Below, one piece after another: positions 46,159-55,325 of a stretch of DNA of 64,000 nt. A program made the translations under genes and the position numbers. The notes beneath the pieces are model-generated. The model made no database searches and had not been told where the DNA came from. It was given only the letters and a program-made list of their open reading frames with translations. Each line of letters begins with the position of its first letter. Within the stretch, counting starts at the first letter, position 1. Source of the DNA: Mycolicibacterium xanthum (GTDB taxonomy: Bacteria; Actinomycetota; Actinomycetes; Mycobacteriales; Mycobacteriaceae); assembly GCF_019710635.1 (NCBI RefSeq), contig NZ_JAIFZS010000025.1, forward strand, positions 96,262 to 160,261. Direction: 5' to 3'.

Positions 46159-47586
46159 TCAGCTGGCGAAGCAGTACGAATCGCTGGATGCATCACCGCC
46201 CTGCAGCCGGGTCTGGTGGACGCGCAAGCCGCGGAAGTCGTCACCGTGCGGGAAGAACCGAGCGTCGGGCGCCAGACCGCCCGCGTCGGTGTCCGCGTCG
46301 AACTTGGCCATCCACGCACCCACGCCGTCGGGATAGAACTGGTCGTCCCAGGCCGCGTACAACGAGTTGGTGGCATACACGCGGCGCCCGTCGCGGCTGA
46401 TCTCCACCATCTGCGGCCCGCCCCTGGGCGCCAGGTCGGGGGCCGCGGGGTGGGGTACCCGGCCGACGATGCCGCCGACGCGCACCGAACCGGTCTCCCG
46501 GGGACGGTGCGGATCGGCGACGTCGAACTGCTTGAGTTCCCCTGTGCCCCAGCAGGAGACGTAGAGCCAGCGGTCGTCGACCGACAGGTCGATGTCGCTG
46601 ACCAGCGGTGGCACCGCGCCGAACGGCTTGAGTGCGGGCGGCAGATCGTCGACGTCGGCCGGCTCGGCGGGGATGGTGATCACCTTCTCGACCGCCCACC
46701 GGTCGTCATCGCGGTGCCACAGCCACACCGACGCCGACAGATCCTCGACGCTGATCACCACGCCGGCGAAGCCGTACGGCTTGGTCGGATCGTGGGCCGG
46801 GCGCAGTTCGAGCACCATCTGGTGCTGATCACCCAGGTCTATCCGCTGGGTCAGCTTCCGGTCGGACATGCTCCAGAAGTTGAGGTGGTGCCCGTACCTG
46901 CGGCCGAGCAGGTCGTCGGGCCGCAGCCCGTCCTCGATCATCGGCGGGCTGCCCCACTCCGAGGTGATGACCGTGTCGTACTGCAGGTGCCACCACACGT
47001 CGTAGGCGAAGAACTGCTCGCCGTGGTCGACCTCCCAGGGCCCGATCACCTCGAAGGTGTCGTGGTCGATCAGCGCGACCCCGCCGGGGCCGTCGTTCCC
47101 GTTCGCGCCGCCCAGCGCCGACATGAAGATGCCGCCCGGCCCGCAGTGCACGGTGTGCGGCCGCGAGTAGCCCGCCTTGCCGGCCAACTCGGCGGCGCCG
47201 ATGGTGCGGGTCAGCGCCGGGGCGCGCGGATCGGGTTTGGTGTCCAGCACGTAGGTGTCCGACGACCGGATGCCCGGCACCAGCAGGTAGCGGCGCTCGA
47301 GCGGCGCCGTGTGCTCGTGGGCGTGATGGTCGCCGTGACCGGCGTGGCACAGCGCGCTCGAGCAGGCGTTCCAGCCGAAGTGGTGCAATTCGTTGCCCGC
47401 CGTCGGCAGTTCCGCCCAGCCGACCACGGTGCCGTACGTCGGGGCGTCCGGATCGCAGTCGACCACGGCCAGCGCGTCGTGCTGCGTTCCCGCCGGATCG
47501 AACGCGGCGACGTAGGCCAGGTGCTCGGGATCTGCGGCCACTGCCGCCGCCGGGGTTCGATAGAAGGTGGGGTCGGTCACAGACAT
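46159..47586 (-). CDS. SBP56-family methanethiol oxidase (selenium-binding protein)
   Basis: 475 residues from ATG 47586 with GGAGGCATC upstream. Conserved features: HHFGWNACSSALCH (the conserved Cys region), SRPHTVHCGPGGIFMSALG, and several His in beta-propeller loops (QHQMVLELRP). The family oxidises methanethiol to hydrogen sulfide, formaldehyde and hydrogen peroxide. It was formerly named selenium-binding protein. Upstream lies about 157 bases with no gene. Confidence 0.92.
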   Translation of the reverse strand: MSVTDPTFYRTPAAAVAADPEHLAYVAAFDPAGTQHDALAVVDCDPDAPTYGTVVGWAELPTAGNELHHFGWNACSSALCHAGHGDHHAHEHTAPLERRYLLVPGIRSSDTYVLDTKPDPRAPALTRTIGAAELAGKAGYSRPHTVHCGPGGIFMSALGGANGNDGPGGVALIDHDTFEVIGPWEVDHGEQFFAYDVWWHLQYDTVITSEWGSPPMIEDGLRPDDLLGRRYGHHLNFWSMSDRKLTQRIDLGDQHQMVLELRPAHDPTKPYGFAGVVISVEDLSASVWLWHRDDDRWAVEKVITIPAEPADVDDLPPALKPFGAVPPLVSDIDLSVDDRWLYVSCWGTGELKQFDVADPHRPRETGSVRVGGIVGRVPHPAAPDLAPRGGPQMVEISRDGRRVYATNSLYAAWDDQFYPDGVGAWMAKFDADTDAGGLAPDARFFPHGDDFRGLRVHQTRLQGGDASSDSYCFAS

Positions 47587-47743
47587 GATGCCTCCTTCGA
47601 CGCGGTGCTTTCCGGGACATCGCCCCGGGTAGCCACTGATTTGATGATCCGCCGCGCGTTGCCCGGAGTCCAGATCCGGAACTACCCGAAGTCGTTGTGT
47701 GGTTGTCCGGCGCTCACTGCCGTCGGGGCGACGACGCGGCGGG

Positions 47744-49024
47744 TCAGCGGCGCCTCTCGAAGTACTTCCGATACGCCTGCGCAGCGACGGCCAGCTCGGG
47801 TCGGACATCGAGCACCGGTTGCATCTTTGCGCGAGCCTCTTCGCGTTTGTACGGGAGGAACTCGGTCGGGAAATTGCCGTCGTGCGGGCGATAATCACGC
47901 AGCACGCGGCGCGCCACGGTGGCGATGTGCACCTCGTCGACGCCGTCGGCGATGCCCATCGTAGGCGCCGCGGCGTACATCGCCTGGATCGGCGTCAGGT
48001 CGGTGGTGCCCAGCGAGCCCAGGATGTGCAGCGCGTTGAACGACACCTCACGCAGCACCTTCGCCATGGTGAACTTGACGGCCGCGATCTCGGTGCGGGC
48101 CTCCTGCGTGGAGGTGTTGTCGATCTTCCACGCCGTCTCGAGCACGAACAGGCGCAGCATCTTGATCATCGCGTAGGACTCGGCGATTTTCTCCTGCACC
48201 ATCTGGTGGTCCGCGATGATCTTGCCGTGCGACTCCCGGCTGAGCGCCCGCTCGCACATCATGTCGAAGGCCAGGTTGCACTGCGCGACGGTGCGCATCG
48301 CGTGATGGATGCGTCCGCCACCAAGTCGCCTCTGCGCCAAGACCTTTGCGCCGTCTTCGGGGCCCAGCAGATGATCCAGCGGCACGCGCACGTCGCGGTA
48401 GATGATGTGGTTGTGGTTGCGGGGCTCGGGCAGGATCTCCACACCCGGCGTCTTGCGCGGCACCACGAACATGCCGTTGGTGCACATCACGAACAGGATG
48501 TCGGCGACCCGCCCGGCCGAGGTGAACCACTTCTCGCCGTTGATCACCCACTCGTCGCCGTAGCGCTCGGCGTGGGTCTTGAACAGGCTGGGATCGCTGC
48601 CGCCCTGCGGTTCGGTCATCGAGTAGGCCGAGAAAATGTCCTGGTCGAGCAGTGGGATGAGCCAGCGCTGCTTCTGTTCCTCGGTGCCGTACGCGGCGAG
48701 CATCTCCATGTTGCCGGTGTCGGGCGCGGAGGCCCCGAACATGTGCGGTGCGCCCGGGTAGCGGCCGATGATCTCATTCAGCAGCCCCAGTTTGAGCTGA
48801 CCGAAACCTGGCCCGCCGAGGTCGGGGTCGAGAAAGATCGCCCACAGCCCCTGGTCCTTGACCTCCTGTTGAAGTTCTCGCACATAGGCCTTCACCGCGG
48901 GGTCCGGCGAACGCACGGCATGGGGGAAGACGTGGTCGAGCGGTTCGACCTTGTCCTCGCAGAACGTCTTCACCCAGTCCAGCTTCGACTGGAACTCCGG
49001 TTCAGTACTGAAATCCCAAGCCAT
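47744..49024 (-). CDS. Acyl-CoA dehydrogenase family protein
   Basis: 426 residues from ATG 49024 preceded by GAGGGGACCTAC. Motifs: YSMTEPQGGSDPS and WVINGEKWFTSAG (FAD and substrate binding), LGSLGTTDLTPIQAMYAAA and VDEVHIATVARRVL near the end, where the family Asp/Glu and Arg lie. It resembles the medium-chain/FadE type acting on unusual CoA esters. Follows a 66-residue ORF on the same strand by 25 bases. Confidence 0.92.
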   Translation of the reverse strand: MAWDFSTEPEFQSKLDWVKTFCEDKVEPLDHVFPHAVRSPDPAVKAYVRELQQEVKDQGLWAIFLDPDLGGPGFGQLKLGLLNEIIGRYPGAPHMFGASAPDTGNMEMLAAYGTEEQKQRWLIPLLDQDIFSAYSMTEPQGGSDPSLFKTHAERYGDEWVINGEKWFTSAGRVADILFVMCTNGMFVVPRKTPGVEILPEPRNHNHIIYRDVRVPLDHLLGPEDGAKVLAQRRLGGGRIHHAMRTVAQCNLAFDMMCERALSRESHGKIIADHQMVQEKIAESYAMIKMLRLFVLETAWKIDNTSTQEARTEIAAVKFTMAKVLREVSFNALHILGSLGTTDLTPIQAMYAAAPTMGIADGVDEVHIATVARRVLRDYRPHDGNFPTEFLPYKREEARAKMQPVLDVRPELAVAAQAYRKYFERRR

Positions 49025-49049
49025 GTAGGTCCCCTCGGGTTCGAAGTTC

Positions 49050-49250
49050 TCAGCGGCCGACGAAGACGGGCGGGCGCTTCTCCAGGAATGCCCAGTCCGG
49101 GTCCAGGGCACGCCGCAGCCCGTTCTTGATCGCCCGCACGTCGTCACCGCTGCGGGACGTCGGGTCGGCCCACGTGATGACAAGGACACGCACCGCGCCG
49201 TCGAGGCCGAGCACGGCGTCCTCGATCTCGGTGCAGGTCTCCAGGCGCAT
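49050..49250 (-). CDS. Small protein upstream of the acyl-CoA dehydrogenase
   Basis: 66 residues. MRLETCTEIEDAVLGLDGAVRVL and a KRPPVFVGR ending have balanced, globular composition. AAGAAG lies just before ATG 49250. No family recognised; operon position suggests expression with the dehydrogenase. It could be a remnant. Confidence 0.45.
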   Translation of the reverse strand: MRLETCTEIEDAVLGLDGAVRVLVITWADPTSRSGDDVRAIKNGLRRALDPDWAFLEKRPPVFVGR

Positions 49251-49430
49251 GGCTTCTTGTCTAGCACCCTGGTCCCGTCGCCGAAGCTGGGTCGGGAAAC
49301 CACTGGCGCCGGACCGAATATCGGCATCCCGGACACGTCGATGATCGCGGCATGCGCCAACTTCCCGAATCGTTGGGGCAAACTAGCGTCAGAGGTGGGT
49401 GGCCATCACGCTCAGGACCGGAGGTGCGGG

Positions 49431-49817
49431 ATGAACCTCGAGAAGGTGGTCTTCGGTTTCTTCGTCCTGCTCGCCGCCACGCTGAACTTCGGCTTCTTCC
49501 TCGGCGCCCTGGACGACCCGCGTGTGCACAACGTCTACGAGCTGTATGCGGCGGTAGCGGTCAACCTGATCGCCACGGTGCTCAAATTCGGCGACCGCAC
49601 CCAGATCGGCGCCGTGCACCTGGCGACCAGCCTGGTCGCCGACCTGCAGCTGCTGGCGGCCGCGCTGGTGTGGGGCTATGCCGCCTATGTCTCCACCGGC
49701 GGTGTCACGCCGGAGGCGATGTCGAGTGTGGTGTCACTGTCCGGCGGCGCGCTGCTGGCCAACATCGTCTCGGTGGTGCTGCTGGTGGTCGAGACCGTGT
49801 CGTTCCGCCGACGGTAG
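49431..49817 (+). CDS. Small four-helix membrane protein, DUF6394-like
   Basis: 128 residues; GGAGGTGCGGG abuts ATG 49431. Four membrane helices with an HNVYELYAAVAVNLIATVLKFG loop-helix and TQIGAVHLATSLVADLQLLAA. It lies 11 bases before a potassium-channel gene, a pairing typical of this family. It may be an accessory subunit of the channel. Confidence 0.7.
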   Translation: MNLEKVVFGFFVLLAATLNFGFFLGALDDPRVHNVYELYAAVAVNLIATVLKFGDRTQIGAVHLATSLVADLQLLAAALVWGYAAYVSTGGVTPEAMSSVVSLSGGALLANIVSVVLLVVETVSFRRR

Positions 49818-49828
49818 CGGGTGCGTCG

Positions 49829-51652
49829 GTGCCCAACCCGCTACTCGGCTTCTGGTATCACCTGCTCGGCGCTGACGCTCAGCGTGCCCGGCGTCTGCAG
49901 CGACTGCCCCACGCCTCGGTGACCGAAGCGTCCGAGACGATCTTCCTGGTGCTGCGCCGGATGCGCGCGCCGCTGATCCTGCTGATCACGATCTTCGCGA
50001 TCAGCGTCCTGGGCCTGACGTTGATCCCCGGTCAGGACGCGCAGGGCCGGCCGTGGCGGATGGGCTTCTTCGATTCCTTCTACGTCATGAGCTACACCGC
50101 CTCGACCATCGGATTCGGCGAGATTCCCTACTCGTTCACCTACGCGCAGCGGATGTGGGTGACGATCACGATCTACCTGACGGTCATCGGCTGGGCCTAC
50201 GCGGTGGGGTCGCTGTTCGCGATGGTGCAGGACCGGGCCTTCCGGCAGGCGCTGGCCCTGCAGCAGTTCCGCCGCAAGGTGTCCCGGTTGCGCGAGCCGT
50301 TCCTGTTGATCGTCGGATACGGGCAGACCGGACAGCTGGTCGGCCACGCGTTCGACGCGCTGGACCGGCGCTTCGTCGTCATCGACATATCGAGTGAGCG
50401 GATCGACGACCTGCAGCTGGGCTCATACCGGGCCGACGTGCCCGGCCTCGTCGCGGACGCACGCGACCCGGGGCACCTCGTCGTCGCGGGTCTCGGCCAC
50501 GAGTCCTGCGAAGCGGTCCTTGCGCTCACCGACGATGACGAGGCGAACCTGGCGGTGACGATGACCGCGGCGTTGCTGCGTCCGGATCTGCCGGTGGTGG
50601 CCAGAACCACCTCGTCGGCGACGGCCGCGCGGATGCGCGCCTTCGGCTCGCCGTCGGTGGTCAACCCGTTCGACGTGTTCGGCGACCATCTGCGACTCGC
50701 ATTGCGCGCACCGGCCTCCTATCAGCTGCTGACCTGGCTGGAGGCCGGGCCGGGTGCGGAGCTGCCCCCGCGCGGCCAAGTGCCGAGGTCCGGTCGCTGG
50801 GTGGTCTGCGGATCCGGGGCTGTGGTCGAGGAGCTCACGCTGGACCTGCGTGCCGAGGGTCTGGAGGTCATAACCGTCGAGTCTGGGGCCCCCGCCCCCG
50901 TCGCCGGCCAAGACGGCGCGGTCGCCCCCGGGAGCATCTCCGAAACGACGGCGTCGGTGGAGGTTGAGGTGCGGCGCGCAGTCGGTTTCATCGCCGGCAC
51001 GGACAACGACACCTCCAACCTCTCGCTGGTGGTCGCGGCGAGGCAGTCGAATCCCGAACTGTTCATCAGCGCCTGGCAGAACCGTCCCGCTAACGCCACC
51101 CTGTTCGAGGCGATGGCACTCGACACGCTGCTGGTGCCCACCGACGTCGTGGCCCACGAGGCCTACGCGCTGCTGAGCACGCCGTTGCTGAGGAGGTTCC
51201 TGCGGGAGATGCCCGAGCGGGGTGATGAGTGGGCCGCCGGCATGGTCGACCGGTTGACGTCGCTGTGCGGCCACCACCTGCAGATGCTGTGGAAGGTAGC
51301 GCTCACGGCGGGGGAGGCGCCGGCGGTCCAGCCCTGGCTGGCATCGGGACGCGCGCGACTCGGTGACCTCACCAGGGATCCGACGGAGCGCACCGAACGG
51401 ATCCCCGCGGTCGCCCTGATGGTGCTGCGGGGGGACGACTCCGCGCTGGCCCCCGACGACGATTTCGTCCTCACCGCCGGCGACGAGATCCTGTTCGCCG
51501 GCCGTCCCGCCGCCCGCCGGGCGCTCGACAGCACCCTGCTGCTGGATACCGCCGGTGAGTACGTCGTCTCGGGCAGGCAGGTGCCGTCGAGTTGGATCTG
51601 GCGACGGCTCACCCGGCATTCGGGCCGACGCGACCCGGCCTTGCCGGGGTGA
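49829..51652 (+). CDS. Potassium channel with two RCK (TrkA) domains
   Basis: 607 residues from GTG 49829. Two N-terminal membrane helices flank a pore loop with filter-like TASTIGFGEIPYS. A cytoplasmic RCK domain follows with LIVGYGQTGQLVGHAF and LALTDDDEANLAV. A second RCK-like domain starts near WVVCGSGAVVEEL, and an RCK_C-like part ends the protein (LTAGDEILFAG). The GFGE filter differs from the GYGD of selective K+ channels, so selectivity may be looser. It pairs with the small membrane protein upstream. Confidence 0.88.
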   Translation: MPNPLLGFWYHLLGADAQRARRLQRLPHASVTEASETIFLVLRRMRAPLILLITIFAISVLGLTLIPGQDAQGRPWRMGFFDSFYVMSYTASTIGFGEIPYSFTYAQRMWVTITIYLTVIGWAYAVGSLFAMVQDRAFRQALALQQFRRKVSRLREPFLLIVGYGQTGQLVGHAFDALDRRFVVIDISSERIDDLQLGSYRADVPGLVADARDPGHLVVAGLGHESCEAVLALTDDDEANLAVTMTAALLRPDLPVVARTTSSATAARMRAFGSPSVVNPFDVFGDHLRLALRAPASYQLLTWLEAGPGAELPPRGQVPRSGRWVVCGSGAVVEELTLDLRAEGLEVITVESGAPAPVAGQDGAVAPGSISETTASVEVEVRRAVGFIAGTDNDTSNLSLVVAARQSNPELFISAWQNRPANATLFEAMALDTLLVPTDVVAHEAYALLSTPLLRRFLREMPERGDEWAAGMVDRLTSLCGHHLQMLWKVALTAGEAPAVQPWLASGRARLGDLTRDPTERTERIPAVALMVLRGDDSALAPDDDFVLTAGDEILFAGRPAARRALDSTLLLDTAGEYVVSGRQVPSSWIWRRLTRHSGRRDPALPG

Positions 51653-51769
51653 CTTTCCAGACGGTCGGCTACGCGGCCGTGCGGCAGTCGTCACCGTCGG
51701 TCGAAATCCATGCCCTGGGTCGGGGCGATCTTCGAGGTCAGCGCGGGTTCGGTGTGGCATTCTGCGGAG

Positions 51770-54445
51770 GTGTCCGCTGATCGTGCGGTGCCGCCGTCGG
51801 GGGTAGTGACGTTTCTGTTCACCGATGTGGAGGGGTCGACCCGTCGGTGGGAAGCCGATGCCGAGGCGATGCGGGCGGCGCTGGCGCTTCACGACGAGGT
51901 GCTGCGCAGCGCCGTCGCCGGACATGGCGGCTGGGTGTTCAAGCACACGGGGGACGGATTGTGTGCCGCGTTCACCTCGCCGCAGGGTGCCGTCGATGCG
52001 GCGATCACCGCGCAGCGAGCACTGGAGTTGCCGGTGCGGATGGGCATCGCCACCGGGGAGGCCGAGCGACGGGGGACCGACTATTTCGGTGCCGTGCTGA
52101 ACCGCGCCGCGCGGGTGATGGCCGCTGGTCACGGCGGGCAGATCCTGCTGGCCGAGTCGACGGCGGGGTTGCTCAGCGGAGTCGGTCTCATCGATCTGGG
52201 GCCGCAACGGTTGCGGGATCTGCCGACCCCCGTCGAGGTGTTCCAGGTTGAAGCGGCCGGTCTGCGCACCGAGTTCCCTGCGCTGCGAGCGCTCGACACC
52301 GGTCCCGGGAACTTGCGGGCTCAGACGACCAGCTTCATCGGGCGGGAGTACGAGGTTGCCGAGCTGCAAGCGGTGGTGAAGGCTCATCGGCTCGTCACGC
52401 TGACCGGGGTGGGCGGGGTAGGGAAGACGCGCTTGGCGATCCAGGTTGCGGCGCAGCTGGCCGACGAGTTCTCCGACGGGGTTTGGCTTTTCGAGCTGGC
52501 CGCCGTCGCCGACCCGGCGGCGGTACCCGATGCGGTGGCCGCCGTCCTGGGTATCACCCAACAGCCTGGCAAGACCCTGGGCGAGTCGGTGGCCGCCGCG
52601 CTGGAGGGCCGGGTGCGGCTGTTGGTGTTCGACAACTGCGAGCATGTGCGCGACGCTGCGGCAGATCTGATCGAGGCCATCCTCACCCACTCGGCGACGG
52701 TGACGATCTTGGCCACCAGCCGGGAAGGACTGGAGGTCGCCGACGAGCAACTGTGGCCGGTGCCCTCGCTGGATGTCCGCGCAGGCGTCGACTCGGCGGC
52801 GGTGAGTCTGTTCGTCGACCGCGCCCGCAGCGTGGCCCCCCACTTCACCCTGGCTGAGGGCGGGGAGGCGGGTGCGGTGGTGGAGATCTGCCGCCGCCTC
52901 GACGGGATCCCGCTGGCCATCGAGCTGGCCGCCTCCCGCATGGCGTCGATGACAGCCGGCGAAGTCAGGGATCGGCTCGATCAGCGTTTTCGGCTGCTGG
53001 TCGGCCCCCGGCGCGGCCGGCACCACCACCACACGCTGCGCGAAGCGGTCGCGTGGTCCTACGACCTGCTCGACGAGGCCGAAAAGTCGCTGCTGATCAG
53101 GTGTTCGGTGTTCGCGGGCGGTTTCGACCTCGAAAGCGCTTGCGCGGTGGCCGGATCCGTGGACGTAGACGAATACTCTGTTCTGGACTGGCTTGACACA
53201 CTGGTGCGCAAGTCGCTGCTGGTCGCAGTCCGGTCGTCGGGGCGAACCCGATACTCGATGCTGGAAACCATCCGTCAGTTCGCCGAGGAGCAACTGGTGG
53301 TCAGTGGTGCGGCAGCCGAGGTCCGTGCGGCGCATGCGCACTACTTCGCCCGGCGCGAAGCCGACGTCATGGCCATGTGGGACAGCCCTCGCCAGCGCGA
53401 GGCATACGAATGGTTCGGCACCGAACTGGCAAATCTGCGTGCCGCATTCCGCTGGGCCACCGACCACGGCGACCTCGACGCCGCCGCTGCCATCGCCACC
53501 TACACGGCATTCCTCGGTTATCTCGTGGAGAACTACGAGCCGATCACCTGGGCCGAAGAGCTCATCGGACCCGCCCGCGCGGTAGACCACCCCCGGCTCG
53601 CCTACCTGTATGTGATCGCGTCACAGTGCTGTGTGGCTGGACGACCCGAGGAGGCTGCCGGTTACAGCGACGCCGGACGGAGGGTAATTGGCAAGTACGG
53701 CAACGAGTTGCCTTACGGAATCGGGGTCTGGGCCGCCAACGCCTACGTGTACATCGGCCAGCCCGAACGGGCGATCGAGTGGTGTCACAGCGAACTTGCC
53801 CGCGGTCGGGACACTCATTCGTTCAAGACGGCGTCCCTGGTCCTGACCCTGGCCATTGCGGGTTTCCCTGAGGAGGCGTTGGCCAGGGCAACCGGCCTCA
53901 TTGACGCCACCGAGGCCACCCACAACCCTCATGTGCTTTCCTACGTGTTTTATGCCTACGGCTTCGCTCTCCGCGACGCCGACCCTGGCCGCGCACTGGA
54001 CGTTCTGCGTCGAGGCCTGACAGTGGCCCAGGAGACCAGAAACCGCTGGGACGAGTCCAACCTGGCGGGCAGCCTGTGTCAGCTCGAAGCGAAGTACGGT
54101 GACCCGCTGGTCGCGCTCGAGTACTTCTCTGTGGTCATCGGCAACTACCACAATTCGGGCAACACCACCACGATCCGTGTCCCGCTGGCTATCCTTGCTG
54201 CCTTTCTCGACCGGCTCGGACGCCACGAACAGGCGGCCACCATCACCGGCTTCGCGTTCAGTCCGCTCACCGCCGCGTGGGTCCCCAAGATCAACGCCAC
54301 AGTTGCCCACCTGCGCCGGGTTCTTGGCGACCAGACCTACGAATCCCTCGCCGGCAACGGCGCGGCCATGAGTACCGCCGCGATGGCGGCTTACGCCTAC
54401 GACCAGATCGACCAGGCCCGGGCCAGCCTCACACATTCGGACTGA
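51770..54445 (+). CDS. Adenylate cyclase - NB-ARC-like ATPase - TPR protein
   Basis: 891 residues from GTG 51770, homologous to the start of its paralogue. Residues about 10-185 are a class III nucleotide cyclase with both metal Asp (FLFTDVEGST, HTGDG), the substrate Lys (FKHTGDG), the Asp of GTDYFGAVLNRAAR and its Asn and Arg, so all catalytic residues appear intact. A STAND ATPase follows with GVGGVGKTRLA and LVFDNCEH. The C-terminal 400 residues are TPR-like helices. A LuxR helix-turn-helix, common at the end of mycobacterial relatives, is absent. Convergent with the close paralogue at 55326-58028. Confidence 0.85.
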   Translation: MSADRAVPPSGVVTFLFTDVEGSTRRWEADAEAMRAALALHDEVLRSAVAGHGGWVFKHTGDGLCAAFTSPQGAVDAAITAQRALELPVRMGIATGEAERRGTDYFGAVLNRAARVMAAGHGGQILLAESTAGLLSGVGLIDLGPQRLRDLPTPVEVFQVEAAGLRTEFPALRALDTGPGNLRAQTTSFIGREYEVAELQAVVKAHRLVTLTGVGGVGKTRLAIQVAAQLADEFSDGVWLFELAAVADPAAVPDAVAAVLGITQQPGKTLGESVAAALEGRVRLLVFDNCEHVRDAAADLIEAILTHSATVTILATSREGLEVADEQLWPVPSLDVRAGVDSAAVSLFVDRARSVAPHFTLAEGGEAGAVVEICRRLDGIPLAIELAASRMASMTAGEVRDRLDQRFRLLVGPRRGRHHHHTLREAVAWSYDLLDEAEKSLLIRCSVFAGGFDLESACAVAGSVDVDEYSVLDWLDTLVRKSLLVAVRSSGRTRYSMLETIRQFAEEQLVVSGAAAEVRAAHAHYFARREADVMAMWDSPRQREAYEWFGTELANLRAAFRWATDHGDLDAAAAIATYTAFLGYLVENYEPITWAEELIGPARAVDHPRLAYLYVIASQCCVAGRPEEAAGYSDAGRRVIGKYGNELPYGIGVWAANAYVYIGQPERAIEWCHSELARGRDTHSFKTASLVLTLAIAGFPEEALARATGLIDATEATHNPHVLSYVFYAYGFALRDADPGRALDVLRRGLTVAQETRNRWDESNLAGSLCQLEAKYGDPLVALEYFSVVIGNYHNSGNTTTIRVPLAILAAFLDRLGRHEQAATITGFAFSPLTAAWVPKINATVAHLRRVLGDQTYESLAGNGAAMSTAAMAAYAYDQIDQARASLTHSD

Positions 54446-54512
54446 GCCTCGGTCCCGCCGGTGCGCCGGCGCGGTGGGTTCGCGATGGTCACCCTCCGGT
54501 GGTCGTGGTTTA

Positions 54513-54833
54513 TCAGCTTGCGTAGTGCGACGTGTTGTAGTGGCCGCACATGGTGGACCCGTCGTTGCGCTTGGCTTCACAGGTTCCGTAGGCCCGGCTC
54601 GGGTTGTAGCCCTTGCAGCTGCACAACGTGCACGCCCCGAACCCCTCGGTGCCGACGGTCGTGTCGACCACCCCGGCGTCCGCGGCGTTTTCCTTCACCG
54701 AGGCGATGCCCGTCTCGGCGCCGGCCTTCGTCCCATAGGCCTGGCTGGAGGCGATGACTTCGCCGTCGGCGGCCTTGAGGTGGAACCGGTACTTGCCGGC
54801 CTTGTCTTCGATGATTTCGAACGTGGCCGCGAT
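54513..54833 (-). CDS. DUF1508 (YegP-type) protein without a canonical start codon
   Basis: 106 residues if translation begins at ATC 54833. The DUF1508 pattern is clear: TFEIIEDKAGKYRFHLKAAD, GEVIASSQAYGTKAGAETG, SVKENA. Family members begin Met-Ala-x-Phe-Glu at exactly this point. Here the codon is ATC, with GGAG 5 bases upstream. The frame is open back to TAG 54876-54878 and has no ATG, GTG or TTG. The C-terminus is an unusual 40-residue extension with five Cys (CTLCSC...C...C). Either an AUC start is used or the gene lost its start by one mutation; the open, conserved frame favours use. Confidence 0.6.
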   Translation of the reverse strand: MAATFEIIEDKAGKYRFHLKAADGEVIASSQAYGTKAGAETGIASVKENAADAGVVDTTVGTEGFGACTLCSCKGYNPSRAYGTCEAKRNDGSTMCGHYNTSHYAS

Positions 54834-54950
54834 GGTCGCTCCGTTTCGTGGTCGGGTGCGCGGTCCTTCTTGACGCTAACAACCGGACTGGACACGCTGG
54901 ACAGACTTGCGAGAACTCGGCGCCGGGGGAGTTGGTGGCGGGTGGGTCGT

Positions 54951-55124
54951 TCAGTGCTGCGTCAGCGCGTAGGCGACGAAGCCTGCCGCCAGCAAGAACA
55001 GCGTTGCGACGGTGACGAATCCGACGGCTGGGTGCGCGGTTTCTCGACGCATCTGGAGTTTGCGGCGCAGGTGCCTCAGTCGCCGCCGCATCTGCCTCCG
55101 GTAGTGATTTCCCCGATATTCCAT
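54951..55124 (-). CDS. Small basic single-pass membrane protein
   Basis: 57 residues from ATG 55124, with GAGGGG adjoining. A strongly basic N-terminal half (QMRRRLRHLRRKLQMRRE) is followed by one membrane helix (VGFVTVATLFLLAAGFVAYAL). A start at a later ATG after GGAGGCAG is also possible. No family recognised. Lies between the two cyclase-ATPase genes. Confidence 0.5.
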   Translation of the reverse strand: MEYRGNHYRRQMRRRLRHLRRKLQMRRETAHPAVGFVTVATLFLLAAGFVAYALTQH

Positions 55125-55325
55125 CCCCTCGTCTACCGCGTGAACCTGTGTAGACCCTGGTGGTGCGATCGCGGCTGCGTTATTTCCAGATGCACGAACC
55201 CGATCACGGAGCATTCGGCCCGTCACCACAACGATAACGGGCCGAATCCGGGCTGGAACATCGCGGTTCGGGGGACATCCCGACGACCCCACCTGGGTTC
55301 CAGCATGCTGCGCATTGTCGAATTT

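Noticed and set aside
50423..53590. A 1055-codon open frame on the minus strand across the channel and cyclase genes
   Set aside because: Same reason: antisense shadow of two well-supported genes, with low-complexity translation and no ribosome site.
54446..55325. Toxin-antitoxin pair between the two cyclase genes
   Set aside because: The frames resolve into a DUF1508 protein and a small basic membrane protein, neither of which resembles a known toxin or antitoxin.
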